64,000 bases of DNA from Ectobius pallidus (taxonomy: Eukaryota; Arthropoda; Insecta; Blattodea; Ectobiidae), in contig CAXKWD010000008.1 of NCBI GenBank assembly GCA_964059195.1, positions 48,154,502-48,218,501 of the forward strand, given 5' to 3'. Shown here piece by piece: positions 46,561-57,042 of this stretch; position 1 is the stretch's first letter; each line of letters begins with the position of its first letter. A program made the position numbers and the translations under genes. The notes beneath the pieces are model-generated. The model saw nothing but the letters and a program-made list of their open reading frames with translations, searched no databases and was not told where the DNA came from.

Positions 46561-47394
46561 TTAGTTGCTAGCTGGAGCAGTATTCTGGAATTTGATATAT
46601 ATATATTAAGAAACTTACCTCCCCAATTATCTTGAAGTTTTGAGGATATATTTTTAAATAACTTATATTAGTCTGTGAAACAAACCAAATTTGACTTCTT
46701 CAGTAAACATTTCTATTTGAAATATATTATTTTGAATTTATACCACTGTGGCCTTCCAAATTAATTAATTTAAGAAGTCAGCGGACTTGTATTAGCTTAG
46801 TGCCTTGGGGCCAGGTTGCTAGATGATGGTACTCTCTGATAGTTAGATTTCTTTTGAGTAAAAAATTCACTTGTCAAGTAAAAAAAAAATATATATTGGA
46901 ATTATTGTTTAACGTTTCATGTTAGGGTGTGGTATTTAACTAGGAATTAATCCTATGCTGTGGTCTTCTTGGAGAAGATAAATTATCTAATAATAATTCA
47001 TCGGAAGAAAGGAAATAGGTATAGGTTCCTCATACTTTAGTCTGTGGGCATTGTTATGTAATAGGTGAGGTAGTTGAAGTCTAGAGTTGGGCTGTGCTAA
47101 TCGTTCTATTTAAATATATATTTTGATAGTTGATGTTTTCTTTTAAACCAATATTATTATATTCAAGTTGTGTGAAAACTGAGATTCTGAATTGTATTAA
47201 AATTGTTATTAGTATTTGGAGTTTGTTTTGGGGCTCGTTATGTTATCCTGTCCTCCACCCTCTTTTGTGATTGAGTTCTCTTCCTTTAATGGTTCTGATC
47301 TACGGCCTCATTCTTCCTGGGTTTTTGGAACTTGTGCAGAACTCAACACTCACATATATTAGCAATCTACGTTTTCAACCAGAGATAGATCAAA
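46561..47394. other. AT-rich non-coding stretch
   Basis: Loose echoes of the tandem array near 46545-46600. No gene seen. Confidence 0.3.
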
Positions 47395-48260
47395 CGTCGT
47401 TACAACCCTGTATATTGATGTTCATGGCACACTGAAACGAAGATGCTCAGCTTTCAGATAACAGACTATATTGATGAGTGATGATGTAACAACGTGGCAC
47501 CATAGCATCACCATTGCATTCCAGCGTTCAATGTTATAACTTTTGCCATTTCTGTAACAATCCCTTATAATCTTGACAAACTTTTTGCACAGATTACAAC
47601 TGAAGAAACAGGATTATAATATTTAACAGCAATAGTTTTTAGTTTATAAGCACAGCTTTCGTAAGAATTCAGTTCGAACATGAACCATGTAGGTCACGTT
47701 AACCGCATAATGCAGTCTGTTTTTCAGCTTGAAATCACAATACATTAATGTTCACAATAATGTTTTTAACACATATAAGCCCTTTAGAAGATGAACTGTT
47801 CATCTATCACCACAGTCAATTGTACTACAATGTTTGTGAGTCACAACACATAGGCACTCAGTGCAGAAACCATCTTGATTGCACATGGTGAATTACAAAC
47901 CTTTCACAGTTCTCAAAGTTCATCCGGCCCGGAGGACCATAAATATGTGTGGTACGGGATAAAGTGAGAGACGAAGAATAGTGGACTGTACTTTATTTAC
48001 ACTTCTCCTATACTCAAACATATAATAGTGAATAAATAGAATAATATTACCGCACTGCCCGGCAACATGAGTAAAACCCTAACACTCGTCTGAACACCAC
48101 GAAGGAAGGATACATACTGACATGGCTTCCAGGAGGAAGGACTGTGCGCGCAACACACAGAGCATACAATATTCAGAAAGTCCGCTGAATACCAAACAGT
48201 AAGGAAAACGTTAATATTCGCGTTTTTAATGGAAAAACGTTATAATTCGTTAATAAAATT
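47395..48260. other. Repeat-like segment related to 43880-43945
   Basis: CTTTCAGATAACAGACTATAT at 47451-47471 is identical to 43925-43945, and the bases before it are loosely similar. It could be the separated remainder of the BEL 5' region or LTR, since the BEL gag starts at 43697 on the minus strand. No LTR ends could be confirmed. Confidence 0.3.
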
Positions 48261-48360
48261 GTGTTATTGCAATTGTTAATTTTGCATGTCCCTACTTATA
48301 AGTTAGCATAATAAAATGAAATTCAAACTTCTATGTAGCATGTGTGTAACATTAACTTAC

Positions 48361-48503
48361 TCCACTCTAGACACCTCCAATGCTGCCCATGCTTCTATTG
48401 CTGCTGCTTCCTCGGCCTGCCTCTCTGCTTCTGCTTGATCTCTGTCTGGTCCTTGAACAGGAGCACCAACCAAAGATCCAGATCCACCACCTATATCCAT
48501 TAT
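48361..48503 (-). CDS. First coding exon of an unrecognised host gene
   Basis: The minus strand has an acceptor (gtgtacctttgcag) and a donor (GTGGA|gtaagt). After ATA, the ATG at 48500 is in a good context (ataATGG) and opens MDIGGGSGSLVGAPVQGPDR, then an Ala/Glu-rich helix (QAEAERQAEEAAAIEAWAAL). There are 46 codons plus two bases. The acceptor before the ATG implies at least one upstream untranslated exon, or an upstream coding exon. The next exon found (37857-38065) supplies the third base and continues in frame. The base composition is richer in G than its surroundings, as expected for coding sequence. Family not recognised. Confidence 0.6.
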
Positions 48504-48621
48504 CTGCAAAGGTACACAAATTCTATGATTTTGTTAAAAAATGAAATCGGTAAAGAAATTATTATTAATATATAATAAAGCTAGGTACTTCCTACATATT
48601 GCCCTTGGAAGCCCTTAAGGT

Positions 48622-49440
48622 ACGGTTCAATCCATTTGAAATTGACCAATTATAAAATTGTTGCTGAAATATTTTATTTTATTTTTAAGTAACTTACACA
48701 TTTTCTGTTTCTGTATGATCTGGGAGGAAAAAAACTATTTTTTTAACACTAACACTCTGGCTTCTAGCGGTCAAGCTCGTTTAAAAGGATCTGCCATTTT
48801 TGGTGTTTTCAAAGGTGAATGATAAGTTAGATCTATCATATTTATGAAGATATCAACTTGAAATTAAAACCCTCATAATCTACACGAAACAATTTAAAAT
48901 TTCATATTATGACCAAAAATTGTTCGGCTTTAAGGAAATAACATAAAACTTTATTCGAAATTCATGTTTCAATTGGAATAAATTAACAATTTTATAAAGC
49001 TTTTTTTTTTTAATAGAAAGGACGAACACACACATTAGATTTTCCCCCCAGAAAGATATAATAGACCACTAGATGCTCCTAAAATTTGAGATCATTTATG
49101 TAAATCCTTTAGGTTTTATGAGTCTTCAAATACTGGTATTTGGCTAAAATTGCTGATTTTCAAATTGGTATTTCTCAAAAAGAGTCTGAACAAAAAAATC
49201 TGAAATTTTCTCAAAATATTATTCTAGTGATTAGTAATCAATCTATAAAAGTTCATCATTGTGTTCTAACCAGAAGTAATATTTTAAAAATAAAGTAGGC
49301 CTAATGCCAAAAAATACGCAATCAAATGAGCAAATGACACACTTAGTGAAGTGTTAAATACAATAAAAATTGTCAAAAATATAATTATTTGTTATTGCTA
49401 TTGAAATGAAATATCTGTTATAAAAATAAATATTAAATAT
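48622..49440 (+). repeat. Diverged single arm of the fold-back family
   Basis: Begins GGTTCAATCCATTTGAAATT and follows the left arm at 9784-10560 in order (ttctgtttctgt, ctaacactctggc, gaccaaaaattgtt, tttatgagtcttcaaata, tctgaaattttctcaaaata), with clear divergence. No inverted partner was found, so it is a solo or deleted copy. A TCTGAAATTTTC-containing core is best preserved. Confidence 0.7.
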
Positions 49441-49449
49441 CATACGAAT

Positions 49450-49849
49450 TATGACGTTTATACAATGAAGTAATTATTACATTAAAATAATGAGATGGAA
49501 TAGTTGGAGATAATGGGGATACTCTTTGCAACTGCAGTCCAAGTTAGAGTCAATTTTAGTGAAGTTAGTGTGTCATATTCCATTTCATTATTATTTTTAT
49601 ATAAAAATTAAATGTTTCATAGTAGTAGGAGTAATGATTTGTACTTCAACAGTAGAACGCCCCGTTATCATACTGACTGAACAACGCTTAAAACATTAGT
49701 ACTCGGTTTCTGGTACATTGCAGTTACCATAGAGTTAGCTACACGGACTTTCAATTTTAACTTCACAGATACTTTCACGAGTTTCTGAAACCTAAATCAC
49801 CCATCATCAGTGCTTGTTACTAACAGCATCAGGTATATATATATATATA
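49450..49849. other. Non-coding stretch
   Basis: AT-rich with an (AT)n run at about 49834-49848 next to the jockey-like LINE 3' end. Confidence 0.35.
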
Positions 49850-49994
49850 ATTGGCGTTTATTTAAAAGTGCCAGGTCACAAATTGGACCCCTGCCTTATA
49901 CATGATTTCGTTTTGATAACCTTGGAATAAATTTTTATACATACAATTATTGACAACTTTTATCACCAGAAGTGACAAGTTGTAACATAAACAC

Positions 49995-51454
49995 TCATTG
50001 AGTAAGTTCTTTCATTAGGGGGTTGATATGATGTTTTAAAGATGTCAAAAATCTGTCTTGCATACAATGAACATAATCACTTAATTTCATAATCTCCAAA
50101 CACTCGTACAGTTCGACATTCCGTGTGAGGTAGTCAGCACCTGTGATCACTCTACAGACTGCTCTCTGAATTCCATCTAATTTTGTCAAGTGTCTTGGGT
50201 GTGCTTGTGACCAAATTTCACATCCGTATAGCATATATGATCTAATTAATGAAGTGTACAAAAGCTTCTTCGTTTTCAGTGGTACATGACTTTTAAACAG
50301 AATCTTTCAAAAGTTTTGTCTCTAATGTTTGATATGTGTGACTTGTACGTCAATCTTTTATCAAGGAGAATTCCGAGATACTTAACAGAAGCACTGAATG
50401 TTTGTTATTGAGTGCTGAGTGATGCTGTGAGATGAGGAAATCTTCTGGTGAAAACTACTGCATGCGACTTGGTTCCATTAATTTTAATTCTCCATCTCGA
50501 GGCCCACTGTGTAAAGAGGTCAAGGTCTTGTATCCGTTGGCAGCCATAAGTAATGTTGAAGTTCCATGTATAGATAACAGTGTCATCTGCATAGAGAGCA
50601 TGAGAGCAATGTGGATGCCGAGGTATATCTTGTACATAGATAGAATATGGTGTAGGAGCTAAGACTGAACCTTGTGGAACTCCAGCTATAATAGCCTGAG
50701 AACTGGATATTGAAAATCCGGAACGGACGCAGAATGTTCTTTTCTGGAGGTACTTGGCAATTATTAATACATAGTCAATTGGAATATTCAATTTTATGAG
50801 TTTGTATAAAAGATCCTCATGCCACACTGTATCAAACGCCTGTTCAACATCCAGGAATGTAGCAACTGTATGAAGTTTGCATTGAAAACCTTCTTGGATA
50901 TAGGATGCAAGCCTGTGCAGTAGTTCTCTAGTACTATGGTGGCGTTTGAAACCAAATTGCTCATGATGTGTTCTTGCAGGATCAATCAGGTATTGATTTA
51001 GGCGTGTAAGAAGGAGCCGCTCAAAAATTTTGCCCAGATAGTCCAAAAGGCTAATTGGTCTGTAATTTTGTGGATTTACAGGATCCTTTCCTGGCTTGGA
51101 AATTGGCGTGATAATGGCAAGTTTCCACACTTCAGAAAAATATGTTAACTTAAAACATGAGTTATAAATTTTTGTTAAGTGGACAATAGCATGCCTATGT
51201 AATTTCTTTAGAGCTATGGGTTACATTCCGTCTGGACCTGGTGCCTTCTGCAATGGCAGTTTCTCTATGATGTTTTTAACTTCGTGTGGGGAGACAAATG
51301 GTATTGATTTTGCAGAAGTTTGTTTAGACAGATCATTTACAGTTCGTAAGACTTCTTCACTGAAAATAGGATCTGATGGATACATATGAGGTTTGAAACG
51401 ATTTTGGAATGAGGGTGAAAGAATGTCAGCTATCCCTTTGGAATTGTATAACAT
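49995..51454 (-). pseudogene. Jockey-like reverse transcriptase, frameshifted
   Basis: 51454-51221 carries the pre-RT region ending IEKLPLQKAPGPDG. 51130-50405 holds the RT core with WKLAIITPISKPGKDP, NYRPISLLDYLGKIFERLLL, TFLDVEQAFDTVWH, AGVPQGSVLAPTPYS and the catalytic YADD. 50261-49995 is the C-terminal thumb region (YTSLIRSYMLYGCEIWSQ). At least two frame breaks separate them. The Lys-Pro-Gly-Lys-Asp-Pro and Leu-Asp-Val-Glu motifs mark the jockey clade. Confidence 0.8.
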
Positions 51455-51923
51455 ATGACCTTGTGGGTGTTGTAAAGGTATTATATGCGTTGAAGTATTC
51501 TTGCCTAATAGGTGTTTTGTTATGGACCAAAATTCTTTTCCATAGGCTGTAAACTCTCGACTTTGTTAGCAAAGCTTTCTATTTTATGTTCCTCATACCC
51601 CCCCTAGTAACCGCAAGACCTTGAAGTAGGTGGGGGGGCTTGCGTGTATCTGCGAACCTGTGGGCTGTACTGGAGGTGGAAACACCGCAGAGTTACTCAT
51701 GCCAGGGTGGCCACAGGGGAGATACCAGACGAAGAAGTGGCTAATCAAGCCCAACCCTAAGGCGTAGTGCAATCCGTGCTGAAGGGGTGAATGGCACAGG
51801 GCTAATGTGTCTTTAACGGGGCCTCTGGAAACCAGGCGACCTCCAGAGTATAAGCCTTACCCAGGCATGCGGGGCTCTACCTGGGCGGACTGTATAATTC
51901 CCTAGCTTCTCGTGATACCAAAA

Positions 51924-52352
51924 ATGGAGACACGGAAGGAAATTTCCAAAACAACCTCTGAGGACCACGTAAGTGAGCCCTCAGCACAGGTACCCACTTC
52001 ATTTGATGAGGAAACTCTTCTAGAGCAAGCCAATGATATGGAGATGGGAATCGATGTAAACTCATCAGAGGTGGTCATGTCAACCTCGGCTGGGGAAAAA
52101 GAACCTAAGAGACCTACTCCGGGCCTAGACGAAGCCACGGAGAAGATGGACAAGCTCAAGGTGGAAACAAATAAACAACTTCTGAGGACCACATATATGA
52201 ACCCTCAGCATATACAACCATTTCCCTCGAAAAGGAAGCTGTCTTACAGCAAGCCTCAGACAGGGATATGGAGTGTAAGCCACCAAGATCTGGGTAGTAA
52301 AGCCCTTTGTAGACCTTGGGAGAATTGTTCTTCAAACCAAGGATGGTACTAA
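51924..52352 (+). pseudogene. LINE ORF1-like N-terminal region
   Basis: ATG at 51924 (METRKEISKTTSEDHVSEPS) begins a Ser/Glu/Thr-rich, low-complexity 142-residue frame without zinc knuckles. It would be the start of an ORF1 protein. No RNA-binding domain is visible, so most of ORF1 seems deleted. The same frame is present in the inverted copy at 58366-58806. Confidence 0.45.
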
Positions 52353-53261
52353 AAGTCCTCCAGATCAATCTTCAGCACAAGAAGGCAGCCTTGGCTGCCT
52401 TCTGTAAAATCTTCAATACTGAAGAAATAGATCTAGCTCTGATTCAAGAGCCCTGGATTAACAGGGGTCGAATTGCATGGCTAGGAGAATGCCAAGGGAA
52501 GTTGATATACTGACAAGGGCACTCATATTAGGAGTTGTATCCTTGTTCGTAACGGTATTCAATGTTTACCTCATTTGGAATTTTGTTCTAATGACATCAC
52601 CACGGTGAAGATTGACTGCCAAGTAGGAGGAGGGAACAAAGGCCTTATACTGAGCTCTGTTTATCTCCCCTATGATGGTAGCAATCCTCCCACAAGGGAA
52701 CTAGAGCAGTTGGTCGCACACTGTACAAGGCGTGGCGAACAGACCATCTTTGGGTGTGACGCCAACTCTCATCATGAAATTTGGGGAAGCAAGGATATCA
52801 ATAAAAGGGGTGATTATCTTTTAGATTTTCTGCTCTCCAACAACCTAAACATACTCAATGTCGGTAACAAGCCTACCTTTGATAACCGCATAAGGCAGGA
52901 AGTTATCGACATTACTTTCTGTACTGTGTATATTTCCACACAGATTACTGAATGGAGGGTCTTAGATGAACCATCACTTTCAGACCATAACTACATTTCC
53001 TTTAATATTAATGCAGTCAAAGGAACCAATCCCTACAGGAATCCCAGGAGAACCTGGTGGGATCCCTATAAAGAGGATCTCTCAGGTAGGATTGGGCAGA
53101 TAGAAGGGATTAGATCTTTTGGTGATATCGACAAGGTCGCCTACTTAATTCAAGAGGCTATACTTGACTGTTATTATGATAACTGCCCCTTGCAAACGAG
53201 GATTAAATCCAAGAAAGTGTCATGGTGGACTCAGGACCTTGAATATAGGAGGCGTAAGTAA
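52343..53261 (+). pseudogene. LINE endonuclease (APE type), frameshifted
   Basis: The first part (MVLKVLQINLQHKKAALAAF, LALIQEPW) ends at a stop at 52511. After a one-base shift the domain continues with LILSSVYLPYDG, IFGCDANSHHEIWGS, IDITFCT and LSDHNYISFN. These are the catalytic and DNA-contacting motifs of the nuclease. A stop follows at 53259. Both lesions are also in the inverted copy at 57043-59064. Confidence 0.8.
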
Positions 53262-54987
53262 GACATCTCCTTAACAAGGCTAAAAGAACTAGAGACTCGA
53301 GGGAATATCATATAGCCCTCACTGAATACAATAAAAACATACGTAAGGCCAAAAGATCTTCTTGGCAAGCCTACTGTCAGGAAATATCTAGCCTGTCAGA
53401 GGCAGCCAGATTACAAAGAGCACTGACCCACGGTATAGTCAATCCCGTAGGAACAATATGTAAGCCTACAGGTGGTTTCACATGCTCGGCTGAAGAAACA
53501 CTCAAAGTACTCTTTGAGGCACACTTCCCCGAGTGCATACATGATGACGACAAGACATGTGAATTCCTAGGACACTGTGAAAACTCTAGACCAAGAGTAT
53601 CACAGGAAGAATGGGAACTGGCACGTCAAGTGGTCACAACACACAGCGTCAAATGGGCAATAAATTTCAGCCCATTCAAGTCGCCAGGTGGAGACGGCAT
53701 CTTTCCTGCATTTCTGCAGAAAGGGCCTGACTCACTTTATATTCTTCTCTGTAACCTCTTTAGAGCCAGTATAGCTTTTAGCTATATTCCTCAGGCCTGG
53801 AGAGTTACCAGAGTAGTATTTATTCCTAAGCCCGGGCGAAATAAATACACCGAGGCTAAGGCTTTTCGAACAATCAGTCTTTCATCATTCCTTCTGAAGG
53901 CTTTGGAAAGACTGGTCGAAAGATACATTCGAAGAAGAGTACTATCAGATACTCCTCTTCATAGAAACCAACATGCCTACCAGCCAGCCAAGTCTTGCTT
54001 AACGGCGTTACACAGCCTAGTTAGCAGACTGGAGGATTCCATGGCATGGAAGGAAATAGCCCTAGGGGCCTTCCTAGACATAGAGGGAGCTTTCGATAAC
54101 ACCTCCTATGACTCTATGGTTTTGGCTGCTCAAAAGTATGGAGTCAATGACACTCTTTGTAGTTGGATAAACTCCATGCTCAGAAGCAGGAAAATTATAG
54201 CCAGCCTTCTTGGGGCTACAATGGGAATTGTCGCCATGAGGGGATGCCCACAGGGGGGGTTCTTTCTCCCCTACTGTGGAGTCTCGTGGTAGATGATCTT
54301 CTCAAAGAAATGACCCAGGAAGGATATTACATACAAAGCTATGCAGATGACATAGCACTTGTTGTCTTTGGGAAATTTCCCAATACAGTCTCAGACATGA
54401 TGAATCATGGTCTGAGGAAAATTCACAACTGGTGCAAGCAGGAAGGCTTGTCTATTAATCCTAGCAAAACAGTTGTAGTCCCTTTCTCAAACAGGAGGAA
54501 CTTGAAGGATCTGGGTAAACTTAAACTAGGCAATTCAATCCTGGAATACTCCGAATCAGTTAAATACCTAGGCCTTGTACTAGATAAGAAACTGACTTGG
54601 AACAACCACATCGAAAATACCATTCGTAGAGCTAGATGGTCACTTGTGACCATCAAACGCACTATTGGAACAACCTGGGGCCTAAAACCTCGCATAAGCC
54701 ATTGGCTATATGTTGCAATGGTCATGTGCCAGATATCTTATGGTTTCATCGTTTGGTGTAGCAGGAAAATTTACCAAGCTACAGAGACTAGCATGTCTAT
54801 GTATTACGGGGGCTTTCAGAAGTACTCCTTCCATTGCATTGGAGACTCTGTTGAACCTCCCACCCAAAGACATTTACTTACAAGCGGAGGCCAGGCTCAC
54901 TGCCCATCGCTTAGTGCAAACAGGGAACTGGAGGAACAGCAGCTCAACAACTGCCCATACCTCCATATTATGCTTCCTGGACATTAG
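53262..54987 (+). pseudogene. LINE reverse transcriptase (R1/I-like), frameshifted
   Basis: Motifs in order: FSPFKSPGGDGIFPAFLQ, FIPKPGRNKYTEAKAFRTIS, ALGAFLDIEGAFDNTSYDSM, then RGCPQGG. A lost G in the G-run near 54252-54258 shifts the frame, after which GVLSPLLWSLVVDDLL and the catalytic YADD (QSYADDIALV) follow. It would make cDNA from the LINE RNA. It cannot be translated in one piece. Confidence 0.8.
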
Positions 54988-55089
54988 AGTTGAATATGAG
55001 GTCAGATCTCATGAATACTCAACACTGTTCCTTTCCTCCTTTCAAGACCACTCTTAGTTCTCGAAATGACTGGAGTGGAGGAATTACAC

Positions 55090-55928
55090 CTGATAGAGGA
55101 CGGGACCAACTTGTGTGGTTCACGGATGGATCCCGCATAGGGGATCAATCAGGTGCAGGCATATTCTCCAAGGACAAACGTCAGTATAAGCCTTGGAAAA
55201 TACTGCACAGTTTTTCAAGCAGAAATAATTGCTACCTTGAGCTGTGCACTCAGAGGAATTGAGAGAGGCTACCGTGGTAAGCGAATTCTCATCCTCACAG
55301 ATAGCCAAAGTGCTTTAAAGGCGCTCTCCTCAGACCAGGTAAAATCAAAACTGGTATGGGAATGTTTGAATTCCCTTACTGCCCTTTCATCCCACAATAG
55401 TCTTGAACTAAGGTGGGTGTCTGGGCATCAGGGAATTCTAGGAAATGAAAAAGCAGATTAACTGGCAAAAAAAGGGTGCACAGATACCCTTTGTTGGCCC
55501 TGAACCCGTGGTGGGAATCAGTATAAATACTGCTAAAACCTCGGTTAAAACATGGATCAGGGAAAGACACAACTTAGGTGGCAAACCTATCCAGGACAAA
55601 GACAGGCCAGGAAACTGGCCCTGGGTCCAGTCTCTCCTCATCTATCCTAAAATTGGACAGAAGAGGAATAAGGAAAGTGGTTGCGTTAATATCTGAACAT
55701 GGTCACTTCAGAAAACACTTATGCAAAGTGGGACTCTATGAGGATGATCCCATCTGCAGATTATGCAAACAGGATGAAGAGATGGCCTCACACATCCTGT
55801 TTGACTGCCCAGCCCTGGCAAGAAAGAGGTTCACTCTCTCTATATCCAGGGAAGACCTAGGGAATGAAAAGGACATTGGAACCAAAATACTACACCTTGT
55901 TCAAGGAACAGATTTTGGGAAACAATGA
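55090..55928 (+). pseudogene. LINE RNase H and CCHC tail, frameshifted
   Basis: RNase H motifs are present in sequence: WFTDGSRIGDQSGAG, FQAEIIATLSCALRGI, ILTDSQSALKAL and LRWVSGHQGILGNEKAD, with a stop right after the last Asp. They lie in two frames. Downstream, CRLCKQDEEMASHILFDC is a CCHC knuckle of the type ending R1/I-group proteins. RNase H would remove the RNA strand after first-strand synthesis. Confidence 0.75.
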
Positions 55929-56162
55929 GATCTTCTCGCCCAATGGGACGAGGCGCAAAGCATAAGCAAGCAGGAGGAAGGAGTTATCCAAATACCCTGC
56001 TAGACTGCACTACCCTGGCAAATATCCAGGGAAGACTTTGGGAAAGGAAGCCAACAAGAGCTTCTCTACCAAAAGGGGCAGCACAATAAGCCTTTTAGGC
56101 TGACGTGCGGGAGGTCTCTAAACTCTCTTCAAGCCCCCCGCTATCTAATCTAATCTAATCTA

Positions 56163-56560
56163 ATGTTTCTCATATGTGCGTTGAATGGCTCGTTGATGAA
56201 GATAAAAAGCTCTTTTTGCTTGTGGATCTCTGAAGTTCTGCCATTTCTTTCTTGCTGATCTTTTAGCTTGGATGAGCTGAGTAAGTACATGATTTGAGTC
56301 ACTGGGTTGTGGTGTAGGGAGAACAGATGTAGTTGAAGCAACATTATAACCAATTGTGTCAGTTAACATCTTCACTGCCATCTCTATATCATCAGGTTCA
56401 TGAATAAGTGGATTTGCAAATATGGATACATGAATCCGTTTTGTGAACTCGTCCCAATTTGTTGTTTTCAACAATGGAGTGTTTCTTCGAATTTGCCGAG
56501 TAATGGAAGAGTTGAAAGTTATCATCACTGGTATATGATCTGAATCAAGGGCTGTAAGAC
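56163..56560 (-). pseudogene. Jockey-like LINE endonuclease end and linker
   Basis: The minus strand reads ALDSDHIPVMITFNSS (last nuclease motif), then the basic linker with IQAKRSARKKWQNFRDPQAK and RTYEKH, which continues in sense at 51597 (ESFANKVESLQP). This confirms that the element between is an insertion. Confidence 0.75.
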
Positions 56561-56575
56561 ATTCTTTCGTGATAA

Positions 56576-57042
56576 CTAACAGCGTGATTTACCTCTGCCA
56601 TTCTTCTTCACAGATGTCACTACTGTAACCTTTCTAGTTATTTTTTTAGTTTATTTTCTTGCAAAGGTTTCTCACTAAACAAAACAGCTGACTGTTGGCT
56701 GGATCCTAGCTGTATAAACAGATGTCGCTAACAATGCAATTTTATTTTATCGAAAAGCAGGCAATTAACTCTTCTTGGTAACATTATTTATTTATATATT
56801 TACTCATTGTGTAGTAATTTTTTCAATTATTTCAATTTATACAAAAAATGAGCTTACCCGTAGTATTCTGCACTGTACTTTTAACGTAATGGGGTCAACT
56901 TTCTATTTAAAAAAAATTCTTGGGCGAAATGGTAATTTATGCCGGGCACAGGTTTTCTTTCCACTGAATAATAAAAGACCCTTGTTCTAAACATAATATG
57001 TCACAACTATAAACAACAAAATATTTCATAATAGATATATAA
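56576..57042. other. AT-rich non-coding stretch
   Basis: Nothing supported. It lies between the truncated jockey-like LINE and the inverted duplicate. Confidence 0.35.

Larger units (their letters stand above)
51598..56162 (+). mobile_element. R1/I-group LINE with RNase H, full-length-like but broken
   Basis: A 4.6-kb plus-strand insertion in the jockey-like LINE. The flanks carry a 12-bp direct repeat with one mismatch (51586-51597 and 56163-56174, atgttcctcata and atgtttctcata). It starts with a C-rich leader (ccccccctagtaacc) and ends with a (TCTAA)n tail. Gene order: gag-like ORF1, endonuclease, RT, RNase H, CCHC. RNase H is found only in some LINE clades (I, R1, LOA and relatives). Frameshifts inactivate it. 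Confidence 0.8.
49850..56575 (-). mobile_element. Jockey-like LINE, split by another LINE
   Basis: Minus-strand pieces 56575-56163 (end of endonuclease and linker) and 51597-49850 (linker, RT, C-terminus) form one element once the plus-strand LINE at 51598-56162 is removed. The element is 5' truncated inside the endonuclease. Its 3' end adjoins an (AT)n run. Confidence 0.75.

Noticed and set aside
51877..52368. Several 60-100-residue minus-strand frames, repeated at 58350-58841
   Set aside because: They are antisense to the LINE ORF1 region and appear twice only because that region is duplicated.
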